From contig NZ_LN898220.1 in assembly GCF_001457815.1 (NCBI RefSeq), positions 453,367 through 517,366 on the forward strand: a stretch of 64,000 nucleotides of DNA. Reading direction: 5' to 3'. Shown one piece after another: positions 9,783 through 17,460 of the stretch (positions are counted from its first letter, which is position 1; each line of letters starts with the position of its first letter). The DNA comes from Vitreoscilla massiliensis. GTDB lineage: Bacteria; Pseudomonadota; Gammaproteobacteria; Burkholderiales; Neisseriaceae. The translations under genes were made by a program, and so were the position numbers. The notes under the pieces are model-generated. The model searched no databases and was not told where the DNA came from. It saw nothing but the letters and a program-made list of their open reading frames with translations.

Positions 9783-10262
9783 TTAATTACGCGCAATCGT
9801 TGAGGTACGTTTGATTTTGTTTTGCAACTGTAACAAACCGTAAATCAACGCTTCCGAAGTTGGAGGGCAACCTGGCACATACACATCCACTGGCACCACA
9901 CGGTCACAACCGCGCACCACAGAGTATGAATAATGGTAATAACCACCGCCATTGGCACATGAACCCATAGAAACCACCCAACGTGGCTCAGACATTTGGT
10001 CGTACACTTTGCGCAGTGCAGGGGCCATTTTGTTGCACAAAGTACCCGCAACAATCATCAAATCTGATTGACGAGGACTTGGACGGAAGATGATGCCGAA
10101 GCGGTCCAAGTCATAGCGCGCCATACCGGCGTGCATCATTTCTACTGCACAACAGGCCAAACCAAACGTGACCGGCCACATAGAGCCAGTACGCATGTAA
10201 TTTAAAACGGTATCAGCACTCGTGGTGATGAAACCCTTTTCTAAAACGCCATCTATTCCCAT
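9783..10262 (-). CDS. nuoB: NADH-quinone oxidoreductase subunit B, [4Fe-4S] N2
   Basis: Peripheral subunit holding cluster N2, which reduces quinone. I chose the ATG at 10262 (MGIDGVLEKGFITTS, 159 aa) because it matches the family start; an in-frame ATG at 10283 lies inside nuoA. The cluster ligands C37, C38, C102 and C132 are present (LACCAVE, GSCANGG, VPGCPP). The start overlaps the nuoA stop by 10 bases. Confidence 0.95.
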   Translation of the reverse strand: MGIDGVLEKGFITTSADTVLNYMRTGSMWPVTFGLACCAVEMMHAGMARYDLDRFGIIFRPSPRQSDLMIVAGTLCNKMAPALRKVYDQMSEPRWVVSMGSCANGGGYYHYSYSVVRGCDRVVPVDVYVPGCPPTSEALIYGLLQLQNKIKRTSTIARN

Positions 10263-10609
10263 TCCAAAGCGCCTTTTTTCCACTCATAAACAAAGCCAAT
10301 TGTCAAAATGACCAAGAAAATGAACATTGACCAAAAGCCAAATGCGCCCAATTCCTTAAACACAACAGCCCAAGGAAACATGAAGGCAATTTCCAAATCA
10401 AACAAAATAAACAAAATGGCAACGAGGTAATAACGCACATCAAAACGCATACGGGCGTTCTCAAACGCCTCAAACCCGCACTCGTAGGGAGAAAGCTTTT
10501 CCTCATACGGACGGCTTGGTGCCAAAATCGACCCCAAGGTGATGAATGCCCCACCGGCTACCAGACCGATGATAATAAACAGTAATACTGGAAAGTAATT
10601 CGCTAGCAT
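10253..10609 (-). CDS. nuoA: NADH-quinone oxidoreductase subunit A
   Basis: First gene of the nuo operon, 118 aa, a three-helix membrane subunit of complex I. The conserved loop PYECGFEAFENARMRFDVRYY with its cysteine and the FLIFDLEIAF-type segment (ILFILFDLEIAFMFPWAV) are visible. In many beta-proteobacteria nuoA follows tpiA-secG-tRNA-Leu directly; here an 8-kb island separates them. A TACAAT (minus strand, 10654-10649) is a possible -10 element but no good -35 accompanies it. Confidence 0.96.
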   Translation of the reverse strand: MLANYFPVLLFIIIGLVAGGAFITLGSILAPSRPYEEKLSPYECGFEAFENARMRFDVRYYLVAILFILFDLEIAFMFPWAVVFKELGAFGFWSMFIFLVILTIGFVYEWKKGALEWE

Positions 10610-10737
10610 GGCTGAACGACCTAAACGAAATTCAAGATAATCCTACCTATTGTAGCCAATTAAATCAGTGATTTAAAGTCTTGTATTTTTGTACAATTTA
10701 CAGTCACTAACGAAATTTGCCTAAAAAATAGTCTACC

Positions 10738-10752
10738 TTGATAAGACATCAA
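10738..10752. promoter_or_regulatory. FNR-like palindrome with non-standard spacer
   Basis: TTGATAAGACATCAA consists of perfect FNR half-sites TTGAT and ATCAA, but separated by five bases rather than the usual four. It lies about 130 bp upstream of nuoA. Either a coincidental palindrome or a degenerate FNR/CRP-family site. Confidence 0.2.
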
Positions 10753-10801
10753 ATTGCCCTACAAAAAATCACAAGCAAATTCATCATGTTAATAAGTTAT
10801 T

Positions 10802-10820
10802 GATAATGATTATTATTTTA
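10802..10820. promoter_or_regulatory. Candidate Fur box upstream of nuoA
   Basis: GATAATGATTATTATTTTA matches 15 of 19 positions of the classical Fur consensus (GATAATGATAATCATTATC). It lies about 190 bp upstream of nuoA in an AT-rich intergenic region. In Neisseria meningitidis the nuo operon is reported to be activated by Fur, so an upstream position is plausible. AT-rich DNA makes partial matches easy, so this remains a candidate. Confidence 0.4.
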
Positions 10821-10934
10821 CTTATTGTTTAGAATTTTCTGGTTTTTTTTAGAGCACCTCAACAAAAATAACAATTTAACGTTTTTCAGATCCTCCAAAC
10901 AAGACATTTTGACTTTTTCAAAACACACAAACAC

Positions 10935-10964
10935 AAAAAAACAGCCCCTATGGGACTGTTTTTG
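10935..10964 (-). terminator. Terminator-like hairpin beside attL
   Basis: On the minus strand the sequence folds as AAAACAG-TCCC-ATA-GGGG-CTGTTTT followed by more T residues. It sits immediately downstream (minus sense) of the left att copy. Before the island inserted, this was presumably the terminator of tRNA-Leu, so the nuo operon probably relies on its own promoter. Confidence 0.6.
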
Positions 10965-10973
10965 TTTCAACTG

Positions 10974-10991
10974 TTGGTGCGACAATGAGAC
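10974..10991. repeat. attL: left copy of the tRNA-Leu att repeat
   Basis: TTGGTGCGACAATGAGAC repeats the 3' end of tRNA-Leu found at 19022-19040, with one C missing; the exact shared core is GACAATGAGAC plus TTGGTGC. It marks the integrase-distal boundary of the island. Confidence 0.75.
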
Positions 10992-11048
10992 AATAATTAG
11001 GTACTTAAATCATTATTTATGAACGATTATATTTTTCTCAAATTCCAA

Positions 11049-11072
11049 AGTACCGTAAAAAGTACCGTAAAA
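11049..11072. repeat. Tandem AGTACCGTAAAA boxes, left arm-type sites
   Basis: Two perfect back-to-back copies of AGTACCGTAAAA (11049-11060 and 11061-11072), about 60 bp inside attL. The same box recurs beside the integrase start at the other end of the island (18802-18856). The distribution fits arm-type binding sites of a tyrosine recombinase. Confidence 0.6.
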
Positions 11073-11195
11073 AATCCCAAGTCACACACTTTAAAACCTA
11101 CTTTGTTGCTTTTTAGAATACAGGAACATGGCCAAAAACTCCACCCTGCCCCTTTTGCCACCCCTATAAAAAAGTGCATATATACACAAAAAGCG

Positions 11196-11437
11196 GTGGC
11201 TACCGTGGCTACCGTGGCTACCACCTCGGAAAAGCCCGCCAGATAAGGGTTTCACGGTAGCCACTGAGTAAAAACCTTGGGGCTACCAGTGGCTACCAAT
11301 TAGAAAATACACACTAAGTCATTGATTATAAAGCGGTAGCCACAGTAGCCACTAGGTAGCCACTCTAATTTAAGGCAGTGGCTACCATTTGAGCCTTACC
11401 AGATAAGGGTTTTAACAAAGGTAGCCACGGTAGCCAC
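11196..11437. repeat. Iteron cluster GGTAGCCAC, candidate replication origin
   Basis: Ten exact copies of GGTAGCCAC in both orientations: GTGGCTACC at 11196, 11205, 11214, 11289 and 11378; GGTAGCCAC at 11256, 11335, 11355, 11420 and 11429. Near-copies lie at 11281 and 11344. Three copies are in perfect tandem at 11196-11222 and two at 11420-11437. A second repeat, CCAGATAAGGGTTT, occurs at 11239 and 11399. The cluster lies downstream of a primase-helicase operon. Phage P4 has comparable short iterons (ori and crr) recognised by its primase-helicase, so an origin is a reasonable inference. Confidence 0.65.
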
Positions 11438-11644
11438 TAAAAAACAGTTATTTTCGCGTGAGTGCGTTTTTTCAGTTCAAAACACCACCAGCCACATGGC
11501 AAGCCAAGCCCCATCCATACACATCACGCCACTGTCGGCCAAATTCACACCCAGAATGCACCAACGCTACCCTATGCAGGCCACCCCCTTACCAAAACTT
11601 AAACCATCGTTAAAACGGCTTATTTTGAGGCTGGCGTAGGCAAC
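11438..11644. other. Non-coding stretch between iterons and helicase terminator
   Basis: No open frame resembling a protein is seen. The stretch contains one GTTAAAACG word near 11610, similar to the triple GTTAAAAC repeat at 17112-17146, and otherwise nothing I can interpret. Confidence 0.5.
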
Positions 11645-11676
11645 AAAAAAGCGGCCATCGTTACAATGGTCGCTTT
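11645..11676 (-). terminator. Terminator of the island replication operon
   Basis: On the minus strand AAAGCGACCAT pairs with ATGGCCGCTTT (one G-T pair) around a six-base loop, followed by a T run. It lies about 70 bp after the DUF927 gene, between it and the iterons. Confidence 0.65.
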
Positions 11677-11742
11677 ATGGTGATGGCGCTCTGGCTATTC
11701 AACGGCTCGGGCGCTCCGCGTGGTCATTATATGGGCTGTGCC

Positions 11743-13500
11743 CTATTCCTGCAATTCGTCTGGTGGTAATGCGCCAAGCATGAGAAACAGGCGGCCTTTG
11801 CCTTTTAGCTGGTGCTGGTAACGCGTCTTGTCGGCTGTTACGCACTTTTGCAGCCAATTGACTAGGCTCAATACTTCGCACACTTTAGCCTTATCAAAAT
11901 CCTTGCAAATTTCAGTTACAAACACAGACGGCAAAATATAAAAGCTGTCATGCTCTGGCGTTTTTTCGTTTAACTTGCGATAGCCCGCCAAATCATTGGG
12001 CGTTCTATCCCCTGTGCCTGTTGGGTAGGTTACAAATCGGTGCGAATAGGCAAACTGTTGCATAAAGTCTATGGCTTGCTCCAATATTTTTCTGTCCTCA
12101 AATTTGCCCGCGCCCGTGCGGTCTATCCATGCATCAAAACATTGCTTTATGGCAGGCATACACACGCCAGCACTCAAGCCTAAAATGCCATGCCTTGCGG
12201 CCAACTCCAAGGCTGCGGCCACCAGTGCAAAGCGTGTGGCCACGGTGCGGGCTTGGCCGTCCATGTCGGGCAAGGTAGTCATAAAGTCAGCCATTAACTG
12301 GCTGGCCTCTTGTGCTGCCTTGGGGTTATCCAGTAACAGGCGCACAAACGCCACCCCCGCACTGCCATGATAGGCATTGGCCGCGCTGGTAATGGCTTCG
12401 CTCAATGTGCTGCCCTTTTCATGGCCGTGCAATGTGTCAAAAATACCCAAGCCTTTACCCGCATTGGACGGCACAGACGGCAAGCGGGCGGCCTGCCCTG
12501 CATTCCAATCAGCTTGGGCGGCCTGTAAAAAGCCATCTAGCGACTTTTCACCCGTGGACAACAAAAGCACCCGCCAACGTGTTATGTCGCGATTGCCGCC
12601 GTCTTTGGCTCCTTGGATTTTACTCACCCCATTGATGACACTGTAAGCCGTTTGCGACACATGGCGCGGCTGTGCTTGTCCGATTTCATCCAGCACCATC
12701 AAGCCATCATTGCGGGCATTGGCCACATTGGCGAAACCGTGGCCTGTACCTGTCCATGACAGCATTAAATCGGACGGGCTGCCCCACACCGATAAGGCAG
12801 CACGGGCGGCGGTGCTTTTGCCGTCTCGGGAATCGCCAAACAAGTGAAATCCACCCGCCTCTAAGCCAAGCAAGGATACCAACGGCGCGGCCAATGCTGT
12901 GCCTATGGCCAAACACAGGCGGCTGTTGCCTGCCATGTACTTGCCTATGTGCTGTTGCCATTCGCTTAATGTGCCTCTGGCGCGGTACGCACTGGCTTGG
13001 CTCTTATCCCCGTTGTAAATCACCTTTGGCGCGTCCTTACCCTTGCTGCCCTTGGTGCTCAACACTTGGCCACTAGGCAGCACATAGGCGCTGCCTTTGG
13101 CGCACCAGCCCGCTTGCCCTGTTATGGTGTAATGGGTTTGCACGCCATCGGTTTGCAAATAATCGGCCAACAATTCCCGCTTGCGTTTGCTGGCCAATAT
13201 GGCAATGCCCATGCCTTGCAGCTTTGCCCAACTCTGGCCAATTTCGGCCATAGGCAAGGCCGCCGTGTGTTGCTGGCGGGTAATGCTGTCTTGCCATTCA
13301 ATCACACGGTAGTGATTGCCTGCCGTGTCTGTGCCGTGGCCTATCAGGTGTATGGGGTCTGACAGTCTAAGCGGTGGCTTCTCGGTGGTGTTGCCGTCCT
13401 TGTCGGTTTCCAATGCAATGTAATACACGCCATGCTTGTTGCATTCGTAATATGGCTTGAGGCTCACGGCCTCGAATTCGGCCAAATTTACCGTGTTCAT
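11743..13500 (-). CDS. DUF927-domain replicative helicase-like ATPase (island)
   Basis: 585 aa. DUF927 proteins are P-loop ATPases found next to primases in phages, satellites and islands, and are thought to act as replicative helicases. Walker A is GDSRDGKST (residues 222-230) and Walker B is LMVLDE (267-272). The N-terminal 200 residues are a less conserved domain. The ATG start overlaps the stop of the TOPRIM primase gene by four bases, so the two are probably made together; in P4 the same activities are fused in one alpha protein. An exact DUS-like word lies inside at 12518. Likely target: the iteron cluster just downstream. Confidence 0.85.
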   Translation of the reverse strand: MNTVNLAEFEAVSLKPYYECNKHGVYYIALETDKDGNTTEKPPLRLSDPIHLIGHGTDTAGNHYRVIEWQDSITRQQHTAALPMAEIGQSWAKLQGMGIAILASKRKRELLADYLQTDGVQTHYTITGQAGWCAKGSAYVLPSGQVLSTKGSKGKDAPKVIYNGDKSQASAYRARGTLSEWQQHIGKYMAGNSRLCLAIGTALAAPLVSLLGLEAGGFHLFGDSRDGKSTAARAALSVWGSPSDLMLSWTGTGHGFANVANARNDGLMVLDEIGQAQPRHVSQTAYSVINGVSKIQGAKDGGNRDITRWRVLLLSTGEKSLDGFLQAAQADWNAGQAARLPSVPSNAGKGLGIFDTLHGHEKGSTLSEAITSAANAYHGSAGVAFVRLLLDNPKAAQEASQLMADFMTTLPDMDGQARTVATRFALVAAALELAARHGILGLSAGVCMPAIKQCFDAWIDRTGAGKFEDRKILEQAIDFMQQFAYSHRFVTYPTGTGDRTPNDLAGYRKLNEKTPEHDSFYILPSVFVTEICKDFDKAKVCEVLSLVNWLQKCVTADKTRYQHQLKGKGRLFLMLGALPPDELQE

Positions 13501-14570
13501 GCCTCACCCCCTTGGCGGTCTGCCTTGCGCCGTTTCAATTCGTCTAGCGCATCATCACCCGCGTGTGTGGGTTGCCAAATGTGGGCGGCTTTTTTGGCCT
13601 TAATGGCGCGTATGGCCAAATAATGGGCGGCCTTGTAACCTGTGTTGCTGTGGTCGTTATCGGCCACAATAAACAATTCACTCACACCAGCGGGCACATT
13701 CACATTTTGCAAGCCCCATGCACTGGCGCAGGCATACACGGGCAGGCCAAACAATTCACGCGCTGCAAGGGCAGTCTCTATGCCCTCACACACCATCAAT
13801 TTGCCGCCATCAGGCACGGCATACAGCGGAATGGCCGCACCCTTTAAGCCGCCATCTTGTCGGGTCTGCATTTTCTTGGCGGGCAATGGTTCGCCTGTTT
13901 CAGGATGGGCAATTTTGATTTTTAGCCATGCGCCATAGTCATGCTCTTGAATGTAGGTAATGTGCAGGCCTGCCAATTCGCTGTTGTGGTCAAGAATGGC
14001 GGCCACCATTGCCGCATAATGGCCAAACAGCATCGGTTTGCCATTGTTCAAAATCACCCAATACGGCAAGGATTCCACAAAATACAGGTTTTCCATGCCT
14101 TGGATGCAATCCCAATCCAAGCCACGCCCTGCCAGATACATGCCAGCGGGGTTGTGGCGCTCAATGGCCACGGCATTGGCCAGTATGGCGTTCAGTTTGT
14201 GAATGCGGTCAATGGGCTGTTGTGGTGGTGTTGGCGGCGGTATGCGCGGCTGTTGCTGCTCTGGCGTGTGACCACTCAAGCCAATGACGGCGGCAACGTC
14301 TCTGGCCGCATGGTTAAAGTCGCATCCAAACACCAGCATCAACAAATCAAAGCCACTTCCGCCGTCTGGGGTACATTGGTTGCAAATAAAGCCGCCATTG
14401 CCCTTGTGGTCGGTAAAGCGGTAGCGGTCACGCCCGCCGCAGTATGGGCAAGGCTGATGGCGTTTGGTGTTCAGGTACTCAGCAGGCACACCCAATGCCT
14501 GCAAGATGTCAGGCCAGCGCCCTTGTGCGGCTTGGCGTATGTCGTCCAGTGGTATGCGTTCAGCGTTCAT
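13497..14570 (-). CDS. Zinc-finger TOPRIM primase (island)
   Basis: I place the start at ATG 14570 (MNAERIPLDDIRQAAQ, 357 aa), which has an AAAGGAAG ribosome-binding sequence; a frame open further upstream to 14633 gives a non-conserved extension. An N-terminal primase zinc ribbon is visible (C41, C44, C63, C66 in CPYCGGRDRYRF and CNQC), as in P4 alpha. A C-terminal TOPRIM domain follows with the catalytic E in MVCEGIETALAA and the DxD-like IVADNDHSN. It probably lays down RNA primers for replication of the excised island. Coupled to the DUF927 gene by a four-base overlap. Confidence 0.87.
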   Translation of the reverse strand: MNAERIPLDDIRQAAQGRWPDILQALGVPAEYLNTKRHQPCPYCGGRDRYRFTDHKGNGGFICNQCTPDGGSGFDLLMLVFGCDFNHAARDVAAVIGLSGHTPEQQQPRIPPPTPPQQPIDRIHKLNAILANAVAIERHNPAGMYLAGRGLDWDCIQGMENLYFVESLPYWVILNNGKPMLFGHYAAMVAAILDHNSELAGLHITYIQEHDYGAWLKIKIAHPETGEPLPAKKMQTRQDGGLKGAAIPLYAVPDGGKLMVCEGIETALAARELFGLPVYACASAWGLQNVNVPAGVSELFIVADNDHSNTGYKAAHYLAIRAIKAKKAAHIWQPTHAGDDALDELKRRKADRQGGEA

Positions 14571-14666
14571 TTTTTGGCTTCCTTTGCGTTGCAAAAGGCT
14601 GCAACAAGCCCGCCTATGCACTTTTGGGTGCATGGGCTGTGTAGTTTGGTCTGGGTTTGGGTAGGT

Positions 14667-15005
14667 TTAAGCGGCCTGCAATGCCTTGGCTTTGGGCGCC
14701 GTGGTCATGGCGGTGGTAAGCGTTTCGCTTATCTCTGCCATTTCACGCAATAAGCGGCCTGTAAGCAGCAAGGCAGTGGCGCTGGCATGGTCGGCATCTT
14801 GACTGTACTCCAGACGCTCAAGCGCCAATGCCTCAGCCACCGCGCCAAAGCAGTGCATAGAGGCGTGTATCTGGCCTTGTAATGCCTTGGCATCGGTTGG
14901 GGGCAATTCGCCGCGCTGCTGGCGTTCTGACAGCACAGACGCGGCCAGATTGAGAAACGTACTCAAGCCGTCACAATGCAGGCGGTAATCATGTTTAACA
15001 CTCAT
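14667..15005 (-). CDS. Hypothetical island protein (112 aa)
   Basis: Not recognised. The sequence is predicted to be largely alpha-helical (LSTFLNLAASVLSERQQ, ALALERLEYSQDADHASATA) with no cysteines forming a motif and no membrane segment. It overlaps the MazG-like gene by 11 bases and belongs to the same operon. An exact DUS-like word lies inside the gene at 14754. Confidence 0.6.
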   Translation of the reverse strand: MSVKHDYRLHCDGLSTFLNLAASVLSERQQRGELPPTDAKALQGQIHASMHCFGAVAEALALERLEYSQDADHASATALLLTGRLLREMAEISETLTTAMTTAPKAKALQAA

Positions 15006-15330
15006 TGCTTACCCCTTGCTGGTATTGGGCTGGCAAATCGGCCTCTTTCACAAAAACGCCGTCTATCATGCGGCCTTTGCGGTCTTTGATTTCGTTGTAA
15101 GCGGCCTGTAAACAATCGGTCACATTTAAGCCGTTTTGCGCGGCAATAATGATCAATACCACCATGCAATCCCCAATTGAATCGCTAATCACCTCGGGTT
15201 TTTGCTTGGCTATGCCGCCTGCCAATTCGCCCATTTCCTCGGCCAGTTTGGCCAATTGGCGAAATGAATCACTGCCAGCTATCAGGTTGCGGGCTTGTGC
15301 CCATGCGGTTACTTGTTCAAATAACATCAT
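14995..15330 (-). CDS. MazG-like nucleotide pyrophosphohydrolase (island)
   Basis: 111 aa. The all-helical MazG-like fold is suggested by the metal-binding pattern EExxE then ExxxD: KLAEEMGEL near residues 28-36 and EVISDSIGDCMVVL near residues 46-59. Phage and island homologues hydrolyse nucleoside triphosphates and may adjust nucleotide or ppGpp pools. The start (ATGATG at 15330) overlaps the stop of the upstream 63-aa gene by four bases. An exact DUS-like word lies at 15101. Confidence 0.7.
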   Translation of the reverse strand: MMLFEQVTAWAQARNLIAGSDSFRQLAKLAEEMGELAGGIAKQKPEVISDSIGDCMVVLIIIAAQNGLNVTDCLQAAYNEIKDRKGRMIDGVFVKEADLPAQYQQGVSNEC

Positions 15331-15518
15331 GCGGCACTCCCCTGGGCAATGCGTGAGACTGTCCAGCCTGATGCGGTTTGCTCAATCAGGAAACGGTAAA
15401 AATCGCTGTTGCGGTTGGTGAGGCTGTCTACCATGTCGCAGGCTTCCTCAAACGTGGCAAAGCTGCGTAACTTGTGGGCGTAGATGGGGCGTGAAAACGC
15501 CTTGCGGATTTTGGTCAT
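15327..15518 (-). CDS. Small island protein (63 aa), unknown function
   Basis: I chose the ATG at 15518 (MTKIRKAFSRPIYAHKLRSF), preceded by an AAAAGG ribosome-binding stretch. The product is basic at the N-terminus and ends IEQTASGWTVSRIAQGSAA, a pattern that recalls small proteins of P4-type islands, but I cannot assign a function. The reading frame continues open upstream for another 103 codons to 15827 (see the separate entry). Coupled to the MazG-like gene by ATGA overlap. Confidence 0.6.
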   Translation of the reverse strand: MTKIRKAFSRPIYAHKLRSFATFEEACDMVDSLTNRNSDFYRFLIEQTASGWTVSRIAQGSAA

Positions 15519-15817
15519 GATATGGCCTTTTCTAGTTGGTCTATTCAGGCCGCTTAACGCTGCGAAACGTGTGGGCGGCGGACAAATGGCAAGGTTCGCA
15601 GTACTGGCAACTAGTCCAGCGGGCATATAGCCCCCTTGCCACTGTCCACCATAGAAAGGCGCACTTGTGGCGTGGAATGCAGACGTAAAAATGCCGCTCA
15701 AATACTGATAGGCGGCTTGTCTGCCTAGTTGTTTAACCAGTCTGCGAAAACTGACTGGCGGATTGACACCAGCGCAGCCATATTGCCGTGGCATGAAAAT
15801 TGTGTCAATAGCAATAT
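15519..15817 (-). other. Open but atypical leader between mor-like and 63-aa genes
   Basis: In the same frame as the 63-aa gene this stretch has no stop codon and would encode RRLVKQLGRQAAYQ and PPTRFAALSGLNRPTRKGH, low-complexity text without a clear fold. P4-type islands carry regulatory RNA and tiny immunity or killing genes at about this place. It could be an N-terminal extension, an overlapping small gene or a structured leader; the sequence alone does not decide. Confidence 0.35.
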
Positions 15818-16255
15818 TCAACCGCATTTCAAAATCTTCCAGATATACCGCTCCATCAGCCCATAATCCAAACTAATTTTACTGACTGCTTGATGCGCCG
15901 CTAATTGGACGCCTTTTCCTGTGGTTAAACTATCAAAGCATTTTAAAATTTCAATATTTCGCAAAAAAACAAATGCTTCACGACACTGAGGCACATGTAT
16001 GCGCCTCTGGGTAGAGTATGCAATTGAGAGTTTAGTAGCTGCCTCTCGTCCAATAACCCCTGCTAATTGATTCATTTTATTTCTGCTGCTTACATGCTTT
16101 GCTTTTGTGATTTCAAGTGAGCGCCCTCGATACTCGTTAATCAAAATAATTGTGACATCAATTCCTATGACAACTGCAATTTCATGAACTGTTTTAGGTA
16201 GCTTATGGGCAGCTTGTTTATAGTTTTCTTTGGTTAATATGCTTCGTTTATTCAT
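15818..16255 (-). CDS. Mor-like transcription activator (island)
   Basis: 145 aa. The C-terminal half fits the Mor/C family of Mu middle and late activators: GREAATKLSIAYSTQRRIHVP resembles the dimerisation region, and the end YGLMERYIWKILKC resembles the family's DNA-binding helix-turn-helix. The gene is more AT-rich than its neighbours. It overlaps gam by four bases. By analogy it may activate the downstream replication genes or a helper's promoter; that is inference. Confidence 0.65.
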   Translation of the reverse strand: MNKRSILTKENYKQAAHKLPKTVHEIAVVIGIDVTIILINEYRGRSLEITKAKHVSSRNKMNQLAGVIGREAATKLSIAYSTQRRIHVPQCREAFVFLRNIEILKCFDSLTTGKGVQLAAHQAVSKISLDYGLMERYIWKILKCG

Positions 16256-16755
16256 GCTTTCACCCCCGTGTCAATCACCATCGACTCACCACCTTGCACA
16301 ATGGTAATTCCTGCAATGGGGCGCTTTTTCAGTAATTCTGCATCCGCCATGATGGCCGTTTTATTCAATTCGGTTTTAACGCGCAAAAAGCGGGTAAGAC
16401 GGCGCTTTTTCAATTCGGCCAGCATAGTGTCTAAGTCGCCAGTTATTTGCACACTGTCGGGCTGTTTGCGCCATTTAATCGCACCATTGCCTATGCTGAC
16501 AGACTTGCGCAGGCCGCCCCCTGTGAGCGTGTCACGGTGTATATGGGCGTATTGGCCTATGCTTTGGCGCAATGCCTCAATGCTGCCGTTCAGGCTGGCG
16601 GTTTCTTCGCTGTGCTTGGCCTGCAATGCCGTGATTTTGGCTTGCAGCTTGGCGGCCTTATCGGCCTTTTGCTGTTCCAATTGCATCAAGTCACTGAAAG
16701 CGGCCTTAAACGCATCCACGTTACTGAATGCAGTGGCGTTGGCATTGGGCTTCAT
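16252..16755 (-). CDS. gam: Mu-type host-nuclease inhibitor Gam (island)
   Basis: 167 aa, the usual Gam length. Gam dimers coat DNA double-strand ends, are related to eukaryotic Ku, and block RecBCD-type exonucleases. The N-terminal half is a coiled-coil (LEQQKADKAAKLQAKITALQAK), and the C-terminal half has the family text DLDTMLAELKKRRLTRFLR and GITIVQGGESMVID. It overlaps alpA and the mor-like gene by ATGA junctions. For an excised or replicating satellite it would protect linear intermediates. Confidence 0.85.
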   Translation of the reverse strand: MKPNANATAFSNVDAFKAAFSDLMQLEQQKADKAAKLQAKITALQAKHSEETASLNGSIEALRQSIGQYAHIHRDTLTGGGLRKSVSIGNGAIKWRKQPDSVQITGDLDTMLAELKKRRLTRFLRVKTELNKTAIMADAELLKKRPIAGITIVQGGESMVIDTGVKA

Positions 16756-16976
16756 TGGCCACCCCCTTGGCGCTGGCTGGCCAGTTTTTCAATGTGATTA
16801 TTAACCTCTGATGCCAGCCAACCAGTGGCGTTATCGGCAATCTTGAAAGGCTTGGGGAACGCCGCATCATAGCGGCGGTTTTTTGGGTTCACTTTGCACC
16901 ATACGGTAGACACCGAAATACCCATTTTGTGGGCTACTTGCTTCACTCGTAATATTTCATTTTTCTGGTCGCTCAT
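16752..16976 (-). CDS. AlpA-family excisionase/regulator (island)
   Basis: 74 aa. AlpA proteins are small helix-turn-helix regulators of P4-like and CP4-type elements, and often serve as excisionase or activator of the integrase. The motif LRVKQVAHKMGISVSTVWCKV followed by FPKPFKIADNATGWLASEV is typical. First gene of the rightward end of the operon that runs to the DUF927 gene. Confidence 0.85.
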   Translation of the reverse strand: MSDQKNEILRVKQVAHKMGISVSTVWCKVNPKNRRYDAAFPKPFKIADNATGWLASEVNNHIEKLASQRQGGGQ

Positions 16977-17111
16977 ATAACACTGCCTTGAATGTCGTTA
17001 CACAATGTTTTTATAGCTTCATACAACTGAAATATTTTTGCAAGTGACTGAATTGGTTCAAAAGATGATGCGTAAAAGTTCAAAAGCGGGTGCCGCAAAA
17101 ATGCCAAATAA

Positions 17112-17146
17112 GTTAAAACTCAATAGCGTTAAAACCACGTTAAAAC
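17112..17146. repeat. Three direct GTTAAAAC repeats upstream of alpA
   Basis: GTTAAAAC at 17112-17119, 17128-17135 and 17139-17146, spaced 16 and 11 bases apart, about 140 bp upstream of alpA. Candidate binding sites for AlpA or another island regulator. Confidence 0.35.
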
Positions 17147-17460
17147 CCTCTCAGATTGATTTAATTTTTTAAGGCTCGCTTGGGTATTGTTTGGCATTTT
17201 TTCACTCATTGGCATAATCATTTACAGGGTCTTTACAGGGGTTACACTTGACCATCTGCCTCGCATATTTACTGCCATAACTTTGCTTGCTTATAACAGC
17301 ATAAAAAATGCGTAAAACAGCATAATTCTTTGTTTTAGTATTTGCATATTGGTGGCTCTTTAAGCAAAAAAAGCACTGGTTTTTTACATTTGTTAACCTA
17401 TTTGAGCTTTTAAAAATCAAAGGGAGGGCGGTGTTCATTTTAATAAGCCTCAAAAAAGCC

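Noticed and set aside
11019..11246. A 75-codon frame at the left end of the island
   Set aside because: It reads through the AGTACCGTAAAA boxes and iterons, giving a repetitive product; most likely non-coding.
11196..11437. CRISPR array
   Set aside because: The repeats are only nine bases, occur in both orientations and have irregular spacing, with no cas genes; an iteron array explains them better.
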